DNA of 64,000 bases from Megaustenia siamemsis (lineage: Eukaryota > Mollusca > Gastropoda > Stylommatophora > Ariophantidae), in the NCBI GenBank assembly GCA_032433765.1, contig JAVIAB010000073.1, forward strand, positions 67,722,087 to 67,786,086, read 5' to 3'. Shown here in pieces: positions 1 through 11,700 of this stretch. Position 1 is the first letter of the stretch, and the number at the start of each line of letters is the position of its first letter. Below the pieces are notes generated by a model. The model ran no database searches. It was not told the DNA's origin and was given only the letters and a program-made list of their open reading frames with translations. Made by a program: the position numbers and the translations under genes.

Positions 1-235
1 TTTTCTATTGATACTGCAACAATTTTGAAACACAATTTCGACTGTATAGAATTGATATGCAAGGATGAGCTTGTGAAGGTATCCAACAAGCAATTGAAAT
101 AATCTCCGTGCTCACACGTTGTTGATAGCAACTAAGTATTTATGAGTTTGTCGGAGTGCAGCGCGCAAGGTCAACTTAAACAAGGAATAATAATAATAAT
201 AAACAAACAATGTTACAAAGTCTAGCAAGGTTTAG

Positions 236-960
236 TACTCTATATTCTTCTTCTTCTTCTATCCTTCCTCCATTGCCGTTGGTGTAGAGAGGAGATACAA
301 TCTGCGATTCCTTGCTCTTCTGTTGGCATGTTCTGGTGACTCTAGTATTCCTTTTTTCCATATCTTTCTCGGTCTTCCTTTTAATCTGGCGTTTTCGATC
401 GTTTGTTTATCGCTCTTTGAGTCATTATTAGTTCTTTTTGTGGGGACTGGTTGGTCTCGAGGCAAGACTCCGGCTTCGAGACAGAGAGGTTGTGGGTTCA
501 AATCCCTGCTACACCGTTTGGAATTTTTATTTATGATTTCTTTCTGCGGCAACCACCCTTGGTCTCAGCAGCGCTGTCCGGCTTGAAATGTCAATTACTC
601 ATCGACGGAAAAAAATATGAGTACCTCCGAAGTCGGAGTTATCTGCCTGTGCGGCGAGGGACCCTATGCACACGGCTGCCATGGAAAAATGGATTAACAC
701 GCAAAATTCAGTTCCTAGTCTCTAGGGACTCCGTCAGAGGTAAAAGCTGGCGAATGAAAAAAAAACAAGTTCTTTTTGTCTTGTTATGTGACCGAACCAA
801 TTTATCTGTTGTTTCTTTATGTATTCGATGGTTGGTTCAATTTCGAGTTTCTTCCCCAGGTCAGTGTTTCTTACTCTGTCCCTTAAGCTATTTCCTGTCA
901 GTGTTCTGACATTTTATTTCGATGGTCGCTATCTTTAGTACTCTATCAGAGTTGGTATAA
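236..960 (-). mobile_element. LINE (family U-like) 3' end, split by a SINE
   Basis: Read on the minus strand, 960-780 and 429-242 together form the end of a LINE reading frame (KGRPRKIW-type basic C-terminal motif near 350-390), finishing in a (GAA)n tail at 247-261. The two halves are separated by the SINE at 442-767. The tail type and the motif order resemble the LINE at 39965-40660. Many stops are present; it is a dead, 5'-truncated copy. Family assignment is inferred by eye. Confidence 0.6.
442..767 (+). mobile_element. tRNA-derived SINE (family alpha), complete copy
   Basis: A 326-bp insertion flanked by a perfect 12-bp direct repeat, agttctttttgt, at 430-441 and 768-779. The head contains a tRNA-like B box (gggttcaaatccc, about 495-507). 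The body has a conserved core (gcaaccacccttggtctcag around 549-568; cagttcctagtctctaggga around 710-729). It ends in an A-rich tail at about 755-767. A second copy in the opposite orientation lies at 54737-55045. Head, TSD and A-tail are directly seen; Pol III transcription is inferred. Confidence 0.82.
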
Positions 961-1022
961 CGACTTTTGCAAACACCGTCTAGCGACAAATAAGTTTAGA
1001 GGTTGGTAACTCTTGCCTGTAG

Positions 1023-1232
1023 AGAATTTGGTTCTGGCCCGGGGAGGAAACATTCACGACCTGTTCTCTTGTGTTGTCACCAGTCTTCTCACAGAATGGC
1101 AGGAGCTGAAGGAATGCAAAAGATGTTGCCCGAAGCACACCCGAAAAGAAAACATCCACTGCACCCTCTGTGTGCAAGAACAGCTTTCAGCTGTAATAAA
1201 TTGTTCTTATTTTGTACGCGCTTGTGTTTCTG
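1023..1232 (+). CDS. weak candidate exon, Cys-rich peptide
   Basis: A GC-richer island in AT-rich DNA has an acceptor-like ctgtag before 1023, an open frame of about 70 codons and a strong donor gtaagt at 1233. The frame is Cys-rich (ECKRCCP, HCTLC). Two neighbouring frames faintly recall the N-terminal Cys region of the Sep15/SELENOF family (CREFG in one frame, ECKRCC in another), which would mean a frameshifted or pseudogene exon. No other exon of such a gene was found. It could equally be chance or a repeat; treat as a lead only. Confidence 0.22.
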
Positions 1233-1240
1233 GTAAGTAC

Positions 1241-3050
1241 CCGAAGTCACCCTAAACTAACTCACTGACTGACTATGTGTGACTGACTGCTACGACCAAG
1301 ACTTAGACTTAGACTACCCACCGACTGTTTAACAGTAATAATATAATGATGTCGTTGTAGAAATATTGAATTAATGTGATTAATTGATTTTGTTAGTAAC
1401 TTTAAACTAAATAATGATTAATGGAAAGGGAATTAGTAGATCTTCTGAGTCAACCGTTTCTTTCCAAAGTTACAAAGTAATATTATTAATAATTAATTTA
1501 AATTATTATTTATTATCTCAGCTGACTAGTGACATCAGTCATCAACAAGCTACACAATTATGACAATATTATACTTAAAAAAAGAACATTATGTTCAGTT
1601 TATATAATATATAATTTTTTATTAATGAGTTATGTTATTATAATAATTATTAAACGTCAAACGATATGCACATTGATTAATTTTAATTGATATTTTTACA
1701 ATGAGTTTCTCAGTTTCTCAAATTTTAACGTTAACGATTAAAATTTATATAATAATAATAATTCAACAAATTTGGGGGAATTTCTGCTCTCATTTTATTT
1801 GTAAAAAAAAATAATTCTATTTGCAATAAAATTCACATTTGATCATTTTAGAAAATAAGACAAAAATCTAATAATATTCATTTTAGTGTTAACTCTTATA
1901 AGTCCTTGGTTTTTTAAAAGTATTTTGGGATATTTCAGGTTCATTTTTGTGGACAACCAAAGTCAATCTTTAGTTTAATCCTAAGCTTATTATATATTTC
2001 TGAATAGGGAATTGGATTAACTTCTGTGTAGTGTTCATATTTTTGGAATTAGAATATGTTTGCTTAATAATGTGATGTAGTTTCTTTGTTACTAAAAATA
2101 AACGCTGACCTAAAAACATACACCATACATAAATGTTACCAAGAAGCAAAAGTATGAAGATTATTATCATGAAAATCTTTATAACATTCATTTTTTACAT
2201 AAATTAATTAAAACAAATTGGAAAAAAATTTTAAAAATATGTTAGTAGTACACATTTGTAAAAAGGCATATAAAATTGACAAATTATAGTCAAATTGCTC
2301 TCTATAATACAGACACATTTTTAACAATACATCTAATGTTAGAAAGGATGGATACCATATATTTCATTTTAAAAGAAATTAAAACATCAGCTGTCAACAC
2401 TTCCTAGGCTGTGCCAAAGCTGTATATCCTGACGCTTTTTTATGCTCTTAAAAAAATATAAAAGCATTAACTCTAGCTATGTCTATAAAATTATAAAATA
2501 AAATTTCCCAGCACTTATTCAAATTGGTTGCCCTAAGGGATTTGTTTTTAGAAATTAATTGATCAGACCCTATGTTCTCCTCCCACATCACTGATAACAA
2601 CTGGCAGGTCAACATTTATTTCTTCAAAGATACTATGACATTTTGTTCAACATGTGCATGATGTTTCAGAATTTAAATATTGGAGCATAGTGGTAATCAT
2701 ATTAACAGTTTTATTATCCTTCTACTGAATAATCTCTATATTGTCCCTTCTAACCTATCTCATCAGATATCTTGCACTTTTTCCTGGTTCCACATATTTA
2801 TAACCCTGCTGGAGACCGCTATGATTAGCTAAAGTGGTGCCTCAGGCTAATGTTTTTCCTTTTTAAATAAATTGATTAATAAATAAACGGAAGTAAAATA
2901 ATTATCCATAAACATTCTATATCCCTGAATGAAGAGACTTTTATATAGTTTCATAACAATGTCAAATCCTAAACCTTGTTTTTGAGGAACTGAATCTTTC
3001 CCAGTGTATACTTCAAAGTTGTATGTATATCCTGTTACTGCATCTATGAT
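1241..3050. other. AT-rich non-coding DNA, nothing recognised
   Basis: Very AT-rich, with TTA/ATT simple sequence and no open frame with protein-like composition on either strand. No tandem array and no recognised transposon. Confidence 0.6.
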
Positions 3051-3052
3051 CT

Positions 3053-3950
3053 GCTTCTTCTTCTTCCTTTCCCTGTGGAGCCTAGGTCTTCAACAAACAC
3101 TTTCCAAGCCGTTCTATTTCTTGCTATTCTTTTAGGATCATTCTATGTCTTCTCCATCATTTTCATTACTGCTTTCCTCTGTCTTCTTTAACAATATTTT
3201 GGTCTTTTTCTTTGTCTTTTTCCTTGGGGATTAAAAAAAAAGGCCTTTTGTGTAATACTCTCAGATGGCTTCTGCAGTGTGTCCAGCCTTCATCTTCACT
3301 GTATCTCTTTATCCACTGGTATTTGACTGGTACATTTCCATAATTCTATGTTAGTGATTTTGTCCTGCCATTTCCATCCTTTTATTCTGCGTGAGAATCC
3401 ATTAATGAAAGTCTGTATCTTCATGATTGTCAATTTTGTTATTCTCCATGTTTCACAGCCATATAATAGTTGCCCTTGTTTTGGTATCATTCTCTGTTCC
3501 TCCTTCTTTGTCTATATTACTGCCCAGATATGTGTAAGATTGTATGTCTAGTGAAGGTATTTTTCCTAATGTTAATTGGTTATTGCCAACTTCATTAATT
3601 CTCATAATTTTGGTCTTATTTATTTTCAGTTCCACGTTTTTGTGATCTCTCATTAAGTATGCTCATTTTATCTTGCATCTGTTGATGGTTATATGATAGG
3701 AGAGCTATGTCATTAGCAAAGTCTTAAGTCTTTAAGTTGCTTGGTCAGTGACCACTGGATTCAATTTCTGTTGTTCTGATTTATTTTCATATTCCAATCT
3801 CTGGCTAGTAGAAGAGAAATGGAGATAGAATACACCCTTGCCTTACTCCTGTTCTTATTTCAAATGCTTCTATAAGCTGCCCTTTGTTCACAACACTACA
3901 TTTCATTCCTTCATACATTGTTCTTAACAGGTTAAAAAACTTTATAACTG
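3053..3950 (-). mobile_element. LINE family X, 3' part (copy 1)
   Basis: The minus strand from about 3950 down to a (GAAGAAG) tail at 3053-3066 encodes broken pieces of a LINE C-terminus: the block after the reverse transcriptase (LLYGCETWRITKLTIMKIQ near 3410-3465; RRIKGWKWQDKITN near 3345-3390) and the downstream KCTSQIPVDKE block near 3300-3330. The same blocks recur at 27310-27700 (+) and 63661-63978 (-). The copy is 5'-truncated with several frameshifts and is not functional. Confidence 0.75.
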
Positions 3951-4059
3951 TCTAAATGTTCATCAGTATAAGAGTGAAACTTCTGAGTCACATAAACAGG
4001 TGGTTGAATGCTGAGAGCTTTGTTGATAAACAAATAAATAAGCGCTTATTCATTTATCA

Positions 4060-4935
4060 TCATTATCATGTGTCATACTGGTTGGCATAGGCAGTCATGT
4101 CCTTCCACAATCTTCTATCTACAGTGCATCGTATCAGTTCTGTTGTTGACTGTTTTCCATGCCATGACACCAAGCTATCCAGTATTTTCTCTCTTTGGCG
4201 TCTGCGATCTCTTCTTTCTTGTATTTTGCCAGTTGTAACCACATGATTCCAACTTTCCTCTTCTCATGATGTGCCCGAAAAATGTTGATTGTTTCTTTCT
4301 GATGTTTTTTAGGAGTTCCATTTTTGTGTTGGCCTCTTTGAGAATTTCCTCATTGGTCTTTTTTACTGTCCAGGGAACTTTCAACATTCTTCTGAGAAAT
4401 CCCATCTCTGTGGCCTCTAATCGTCTTTTCATTTGTTTGTCTACTGTCCATGATTCGCTTCCATAGGTCAGAATTGGTTATATATATATATATATATATC
4501 ACAGATGAACTCTCTTTCTCGCTTCTATTGACATAGATTTGTTGCATAAGATATTTTTCATTTTCTGAAATGCTATTTTGGCCTAAGCTATTCTGATTTT
4601 CATTTCTGTGGTGCATCTTCCATCTGATGTTATTATTGTGCCCAGGTATTTGATGCGTTGCACTTGTTTCAGATTTGACCTGTTTATTTGTATGCTGCAT
4701 GATGATGATGACTGTTTCTTTCATATGACCATTACTTCTGTTTTCTTACTATTCAGACTTAGACATTTTTTGTTGCTTTCTTTTACTATTATGTCTATTA
4801 TTTCTTGTAGTTCATTCTCTGTCTCTGCTATTAAGACTGTGTCATCCGCATATCGCAAATTATTTATGTTGGGGCTGTTGACTTCAATTCCTTTTTTGTC
4901 TACTATTGATCTCATCTTTAATATTTATAGTGAGA
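4060..4935 (-). mobile_element. LINE family Y, RT end to 3' tail
   Basis: On the minus strand 4915-4721 encodes the reverse transcriptase catalytic region (LRYADDTVLIAETENELQE, with the YADD box). This is followed by the post-RT segment (4350-4432, FLRRMLKVPWTVKKTNEEIL) and a 3' end near 4060-4075 with an ATGATG-type tail. A (TA)n run at 4478-4499 interrupts it. Frames are broken at several places. This family tail recurs at 12.4, 14.9, 18.6, 33.6 and 35.0 kb. Confidence 0.8.
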
Positions 4936-4984
4936 TTATTTTAAGATCCATAAAGGGGCATGCGTGGAATAACAATCGGTGGAT

Positions 4985-5765
4985 CTAAGGTATGCTGATG
5001 ATAGTCTTAATCTCTAAGAGTGAAAATGAGTTACAAGAAATGTTAGAAATTATAGTGAAAGAAAGCAAAAATAAAGGACTCAGCCTTAGTAGAAAAAAGA
5101 CAGATCTAATGGTAACAACAACAAAAAAATCACCTCAGTGCAAAATAAAGACAATTGGAACAATATTAAAACAGGTAAATGAATTTAAATATTTGGGAAC
5201 TTTGTTAACCTCAGATGGAAGATGTACAAAAGAGGTGAGATGCAGAATGGCTCCAAGCAAAAGCAGCTTTCCAAAAATGAGGAAGATACTATGCAATCCA
5301 TTTTTGACAATAGAAACTAGAAAAAGAGTTCATAAATGTTTTATAGAGCCAGTCTTAACATATGGATGTTAATCATGGACAATAGGACAACAGACAAGAA
5401 AATCACCGGAGTCTGTAGAAATGTGGTTTTACAGAAAAATGTTGAGAGTACCATGGACAGCTAAGAAGAGTAATGTAAACATTCTGAAAGAGGCCAAAGC
5501 AAAAAGAGAGCTAATTTCCAATATTAGGAAGAAACAATCATCATTTTTTGGCCTTATAATGAGAAGAGAACAGCTGAAATATATAGTAACTACTGGGAAA
5601 ATTGAGGGACGAAGAGAATTGAGGGATGAAGAGATAGAGGGAAGCAAATAGAAAAGATACCCGACAGCTTAATAGAATGGCTTGGCAGAAGGTCAACAAC
5701 AGAAATGATAAATAACTGTTGAGATCGAAAGTTGGGGAGAGACATGACTAATATTCTTTGTACAA
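4985..5765 (+). mobile_element. LINE family Y, diverged copy, head-to-head with 4060-4935
   Basis: Plus-strand frames at 4992-5372 and 5421-5651 encode the end of the reverse transcriptase and the following segment (FKYLGTLLTSDGRCTKEV; MLRVPWTAKKSNVNILKEA). Stops lie between the frames. The YADD box itself is degraded at the left edge. This copy and the minus-strand copy just to its left point away from each other with about 50 bp between. They belong to different subfamilies, so a single twin-primed insertion is unlikely. Confidence 0.78.
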
Positions 5766-5934
5766 TATTATATACTTACTCATTACTAGATCAATATTTA
5801 CTAACAAAAGCTACAAATTGTATTCTATTAGAAAAAAAGTATTACTGGATAAAATCTAAATAAATGAATTCTTCTAAAAATGTATTGTAAGTATAAATTG
5901 CCTGGTTTATCATTATGATTGTAAAATAAAAAAC

Positions 5935-6350
5935 AAGACTTCTGGTCAGTATGGCGGATAGGCGGCAGGAACCATTGAGGCTTAGTGTTCATTTTTACAG
6001 TTTCTTCATATTCAAAGTCCGGTTTGTTCCTGGAGCTACTGAGTTTAGTGCTCTGTGCACACCGTGAGCTATGTTTATCATTGGGATCATGTTTCGATAT
6101 TCCGATTGCTTACGATGAATGATATCGCATGGCAAAGGACAGTTCAGCTGCATTCACTTTCAGTGCTTCTTAGCCTTATATCGTTTGGCGTATGCTGTAG
6201 CTGCTATAATGGGGACTGCAGCTGCCTTTCTTTCTTTGGATCCTTCAGTGAGATAGTTTTAATTTGGATGGTTCCACTGGCATGGACGGTTGAGCAATTG
6301 TGGATTTTAATTCATTTGCAGTGATACCGGGGTCTTCAATCTATTTATAC
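5935..6350 (+). repeat. dispersed repeat, probable LINE 5' leader
   Basis: About 400 bp beginning acttctggtcagtatggcgg (5938-5957) with no stable open frame. The part from about 6030 is repeated with roughly 85% similarity by eye at 18005-18320 (shared blocks include gctgtagctgctataatggg and gcagctgcctttctttc). The start resembles the 5' end of the family Z LINE read on the minus strand near 9990-10010, so a LINE leader is likely but inferred. Confidence 0.5.
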
Positions 6351-6633
6351 AAATTCTCATGCATGTTGAGACATCCAATGAAAGACTGATTCCAAAATCC
6401 TGCATTGGAATGGCTTAAAATAAGCAGTTTTACCAACCAAGCCAAACGAATTTGTAGACAAACACCAGACATACCAAGAGTTGTCAGCCTCCTACTGCCC
6501 ATACCAGAACTGACCCCTAATGATAATAATTAAACCACATCATTACAAAAACAGAATACAAACGAACACAACTGGAGTTTAAAGGAAGATAGATTTGACA
6601 CACTAGCAGGAAACATATTTTTAATCATCATCA

Positions 6634-9600
6634 TCATCGTGTGCCTTCTCCGCAACGAAGGTTGGCTACCATGGATCGCCATTCTACTCTGTTTCTTGCT
6701 TTGATGGTGCAGGCTGTCATAGATTGACTTGTCCATCTTTTGATGTTACTCGTCCATGTTAGTCTTGGTCTGCCTCTGCCTCTTTTACCTTGTATTTTTC
6801 CTTCCAATATTACTTTTAGTAGGCTGTTGTGTCTTTTAACATGCCCCAAAAATTTCATTTATCTTGTCTTGATTGTATTTAGCAGTTCTCTTTTTATTTT
6901 CAGTTGTTTTAAAACTGTATCGTTTGTTATCTTTTGTTTCCATCCAATTCTACCTATTCTTCTATAAATCCACATTTCAAAGGCTTCAATTTTCTGTTCT
7001 GTTTTCTTGTCTAATGTCCATGTTTCTGCACCATACAGGAATATTGAGAAGATGAAACATTTTGCCATTCTTAGTTTCAGTCCTGCTGATATTTGTTTTG
7101 TTGTTAGTATATTTTTCATGGCATTAAAATTACTTGTTGCCATACCTATTCTTTTGTTTATTTCAGTTTTGCATTTTCCATCATTGGTTTATAGTTTGTC
7201 CCAGGTAGTTGTAACTCTGGACTGTCTCCAGATGTATTCCCTCAACTGTGATATTTAATTGTAGGTCTTGAGAATTTTCTTTGTTTATGATCATAGTTTT
7301 AGTCTTTTTGATATTCATTTCTAGTCCATATTTTTTGCTTGTTATGTTTATCACATTAAGCAATTGTTGTAGGTCTTTAGGATTTTTTGCTAGTAGAACA
7401 GTATCATCAGCATATCTCAGGTTATTGATTATCTTTCCATTAATGTTTAGGCCTGGTATCTCTGAGATGTTTTTAAAGATTTGCTCAGTGTATAGATTGA
7501 ACAAGCTTGGTGATAGGATGCATCCTTGTCTTGCTCCTCTTTTTATGTCCATGGGTGTAGAGTTCTCCTTGTTATATCTTATTATTGCTGTTTGCTCCCA
7601 GTATAAATTACATATTAGTCGTATGTCTGTGTCGTCTAGATTTATATCCTTTAGGCAGTCTATAAGTTGGTTATGGTGTATTCTATCGAAAGCTTTGGTG
7701 TAGTCTGTAAAGCAGGCATATATTGGTTTGTTTACTTCTGTGTACTTTTCAATCAATGTTCTCATGCTGAATATGGCTTCTTTTGTCGCACTGTTTTTCC
7801 TGAATCCAAACTGTTGCTCATCTAATTCAGTATTGATTTTATTCTGAATCCTTCCCTGTACTTTTAGTAAAATTTTTGTTACCTGGCTCATTAGGCTTAT
7901 TGTTCTGAAATCACAGCATTCAACTGCACCATTCTTTTTAGGCAATGCAATGAAAGTTGATGTTTTTAGATCATTTGGTATGAATCCTGTATGGTATATG
8001 TCATTGCATATGTCTGTGATCACTTCGACGCCAATCTGTGATCACTTCGACGCCAAACTCTTCTAGAGCCTGTATCATCTCTATCAGTATATTGTCAGGC
8101 CCTGCTGCTTTTCCCTTTTTCATTGTTTTTATAGCTTTTTCTACTTCAGATTTCAGGATTTTATAGTTGTACGTACATTTTATGTCTGGCTTTTTGTCCC
8201 TTTGGTCATGAAATAATTCTGTTATATATTCTTGCCATCTATCTATTATATCTTTGTTGTCTGTTAGCATTCTTCTTTCTTTGTTTGCAATACATCCGTT
8301 TTCTGCAGCTTTTTTGTCTTTATTCGTCATTCTCTTTATTTCTGTGTGCATCTCTCTTAAGTTTTGTTTACTTTCCATAGTTTCGACTTCTAGACATCTT
8401 TGGTTGAGCCAGTCTTCTTTTGCCTTTTTGCACATTCTCCGTATTTCATTGTCTATATCATTGTATCTGGCAGTGTTTTTCGCTTGTCTTCTTTCTTCCA
8501 TTTTTTCTAAGATTTTGTCAGTTATCCATTTTTGTTTTTTGTTACTTTCCTTTTTGGGCAAGGTGTTGCAGGATTCTTGCATGCTGTTTTTTATGCATTG
8601 CCATTTTGTTGTGACTTTTTCCTCAGGATTTTCTCTTCTGTACTGCTCAATCCCCTCTTCTAGTAGCTTCTGATATGTGTTCTTTACTTGTACAGTATAA
8701 GTTTCTTGTACATCTTTCTGGTTTAATGCTGTTATATCTATTGGTGGTGCTGAATTAGTTTTTTGTTTGTTTCTCTTTAATTTGATTTTCATTTTTATCA
8801 TTACAGGATTGTGGTCTGAATTAATGTCTGCTCCTGGGTAGGTTTTGGCTTTCTTGACGCTGTTTCTGAATCTGTCTTTTATCATTATGTAATCTATTTG
8901 ATTTCTCTTCTTGTCTCCAGGCTTTTCCATGTGTATAATTTCCTTTTCTCTTGCTCAAAGAAGGTGTTGCATATTATCAGTCTGTTTTCTTCACAAAATT
9001 GTATTAATCTTTCTCCTCTGTTATTCCTTTTTCCTAGATCATGATTTCCTATTATGATCTTATATTTACCTTTTCCTACTTTAGCGTTCATATCACCCAT
9101 TATAATCAAGATGTCTGATGATTTCACTTGCTTCATAACTGTGTTTAGATCTTCATAGTATGCCTCTATTTGTTCGTCTGTATAGTTTTGTGTAGGTGCG
9201 TATGTCTGTATTATTGCTATGTCGAATGGTTTTGCCTTTATTTTTATTAGTATATTCCTATCATTATATGTCAATTGAGTATTTATATATTTTTGTAGCT
9301 CTCGTTTTATTAGAATGCCTACTCCTCTTTGATGTTCTTTTGTGTTACCTGAATATATAAATGTATATTTATCGTCTTGTATGTATCCACTTTCGATCCA
9401 TCTTGTTTCTGATATGCCTAAGATATCTATGTTTAATCGTTCTGCTTCTACCATAAGATTTTCTAGTTTTCCTTGTTTGTATAAGGTCCTAACATTCCAT
9501 GTAGCTATTTTTATTTCGTTCCTAAAACAGTAGTTAGAATTTCTCTCCATGGCTTTCTTTGGATTGTTACGTAATGAGGCTCCAATCTCTTTCACGGTGG

Positions 9601-9832
9601 TCTGCCATATTCGCCTTTCATGTTCTGAATATACCTCATGTGTACCACACACTTTGCTGTTTTCGCTTTCTGAGCCGTTGATTATTTCAAATTCTTCCGC
9701 CCCATCCGCCGTCGCAGACTTTTCACATACGGGTTGAACACACCCAACTACCGATGACATTGTTGTCGAACCATGTGCTTGCCTATCGAACCGCGAACAC
9801 ACGACACAAAGGAAGAATAAATCATATTCCAC
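6634..9832 (-). pseudogene. RTE-type LINE polyprotein (endonuclease + reverse transcriptase), broken
   Basis: Encodes an AP-like endonuclease followed by a reverse transcriptase; in life it would nick DNA and copy its RNA at the nick. Endonuclease motifs seen in order: IATWNVRTLYKQGKLENL (near 9460-9520), ISETRW, TYAPTQ, IIMGDMNAKVG, and SDHNPV near 8815. Reverse transcriptase motifs: GFRKNSATKEA (near 7790), FTDYTKAFDRIHH (near 7690), GARQGCILSPSLFN (near 7520) and LRYADDTVLLA (near 7400). Four lesions are visible: a one-base frameshift at about 8900-8930, a 22-bp tandem duplication at 8013-8056, a one-base insertion near 7180, and a TAA stop at about 6859 where the copy at 12.9 kb has GAA. 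Otherwise the frames are well preserved, so inactivation looks fairly recent. Confidence 0.88.
8013..8056. repeat. 22-bp tandem duplication inside the LINE Z RT
   Basis: Two perfect adjacent copies of a 22-bp unit beginning tctgtgatcacttcgacgcc, at 8013-8034 and 8035-8056. As 22 is not a multiple of three, it shifts the reading frame between the linker and the RT. Confidence 0.92.
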
Positions 9833-10029
9833 TTAAATATAGATAAAGTTCACAGTCCATCCTCCAGTCAGAAGTAAAACATTACACCAAATGGAGAATA
9901 GCAACACATAATTTCACAACTAGACTGTCGCGTACATCATTTAAATATCTCAGCAAGAGCCGAATTATAAAAACAACAACACGTAGTCGCCATGACACCG
10001 GAAACCTTGTTTTTTAAATTTTTAATAAA

Positions 10030-10110
10030 ATCAGTTAACAGACAGCTGACTTCATGAGAGAGTCTGGAATCCTACTCTGATTGAGTCTTGATCGCAGAGA
10101 GAGAGAGTTA
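10030..10110. repeat. short dispersed repeat shared with 26815-26890
   Basis: The block containing ggaatcctactctgattgag and the following GA-rich run is nearly identical at both loci. No coding capacity. It may be the edge of a LINE leader, since LINE sequence follows at both places. Confidence 0.6.
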
Positions 10111-10111
10111 A

Positions 10112-11700
10112 CATTTTAGCAGAAGTCCATGCAGAAATTAAACAGAAGACAGAGGTGACCATAACTTATGCTTTGGAAAGATAAAACTAAATTTGAAAAG
10201 CCCAACACAAGAAACCTTACCTTCAGAAGATATATATTCCCAAAGTGAAAGATGAGAACATCAGTAGAAACTGTAACCAGGAACTCAGTAACTGTTATGC
10301 AGTGCTTGGTGATCACTAGATGAGCTTAGATGAAATAATAGAATAAACAGGATTTAGAAAAGGTAAAACTGTCTTCATCAGATTTTCACCCTCAAAATTA
10401 TGTTAGAGAAACTTAAAAAAAACAGGAACCATTTGTACTAAACTATATTGAACCTCAAAAAGGCTTTCAATAGCGTAGATATGGGCACATTGTGGAATAT
10501 ATTGAGACAATAATGAAAACACCAAAAATCATCTTCATCAGGATATGTACGATGCCTTCTCTTGTGCATTTTGCACTGTGGCAGGACTGAATGAATGATT
10601 CCAGATTGAAACCAGAGTGAAACAAGTTAGTATTTGATCCCCCTTGTTATGTGGAATTGCCATCAACTTCATAATGCAGAAATGGAGGCAAAGGCGCGTC
10701 TCCTAGCACCAGGGCTGGAAGTTGTCAGCGACCCACAGCTGATGGCTTGTGCCAGGATCGGTGAACCAAAACCATGCAGACCCTGCTCCACCTCTCCGCG
10801 GTGCCTCTTGTAACAGACTAATCTGTCTAGTCTGGCCAAGCGAGCAGGGATTGAAGAGGGAAGACAACCCAGTACTCAAAAATGTCGTGCTGAAGTCGGA
10901 TGTGTTGGGCCAAAAGGTGCAAATATAACAGTTATGCTGCAAACCACAACACAATGCAGACACGCCCACTTAACGTCCTTTTAAGGACAGGTGACGAAGA
11001 GGAATTCTACAGTCTATGAATACTCTAGAATAATTTAGTCATCGGGCAAACGTAAACAAGCAAGCATAATGCAGAAATGCTGCTCAGGTAAAGGCATTAG
11101 ATGGACTCTTGGGTGCTAAAAATATCAGTAGCACATGAATATGATGCCTTGTCATCAATGGCTACCAAAATTGAGATCAACCAAGAAAAGACAAAAGTTG
11201 TGAAAATTGAAATGTGTCCAAAAGAAAACATATACATATAATGAAAAACAATGGAAGAAGTAGATCACTTTGTATATTTTGGGAAGTTGCATAGATCAAG
11301 AAGGAGTGTAAAGAAAGAAATTAAAATCAAAATAACAAAGGCAGCAATGACTTCCAGAAACCTTGATAAAATCTTGATATGGAAGTCACAATTACTAAGC
11401 ACAAAAACAAAGTTCAGGATTTTCAAATCAAAACCTTACTTAAGCCTGTGAGAGCTAGAAAACAACCTCAGAAATAGAAAACAAATTAGAGGCATCTGAA
11501 AACAGATGACTTTGGTGAATACTTTATATCATGGAATGAATTCAACACCAGTGCACAGGAGTCAGAGAAATTGCCCTACATCCAGTATCTATAATCAAGA
11601 AAAGTTGGTGGACATATGTCAGCTTTGTGATGAGAAAAGACAAGGGAATCTTAAAGCAAGATATCTAGAAACAAGGTGAAAGAAAAAAGAAACCAACCTA
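10112..11700 (+). mobile_element. LINE family W, RT region to 3' part, split by a SINE
   Basis: Plus-strand fragments show reverse transcriptase pieces: GFRKGKT (near 10350), a degraded KKAFNS-like block (near 10455) and a PLLCGIAINF-like block (near 10640). After the 381-bp insertion at 10685-11065 come the RT thumb-like segment (11251-11440, MEEVDHFVYFGKLHRSRR) and a C-terminal part. Numerous stops. Related minus-strand pieces are at 35336-35610 and 37735-38345. Confidence 0.65.
10685..11065 (-). mobile_element. SINE-like retroposon family V, complete copy
   Basis: A 381-bp insertion in LINE W with a perfect 14-bp target-site duplication, ataatgcagaaatg, at 10671-10684 and 11066-11079. On the minus strand it carries the family hallmarks gacgttaagtgggcgtg and tttggcccaacacatccgac. 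Other copies: 13796-14060, 21085-21440, 52980-53260, 53520-53640 (+) and 62370-62735 (-). No open frame is conserved and no clear tRNA head is visible, so the origin is unknown. Confidence 0.82.

Larger units (their letters stand above)
6626..10017 (-). mobile_element. LINE family Z (RTE-like), nearly full length
   Basis: A 3.4-kb minus-strand element with leader (9833-10017), one long coding region (9832-6634) and a (GAT)n tail at 6626-6637. A possible 9-bp AT-rich target-site duplication (atttttaat) lies at 6617-6625 and 10018-10026, but AT-richness makes this tentative. The order endonuclease, linker, reverse transcriptase, C-terminal segment without RNase H fits RTE-type LINEs. A second, 3'-only copy is at 12680-13165 (+). 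Confidence 0.85.
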
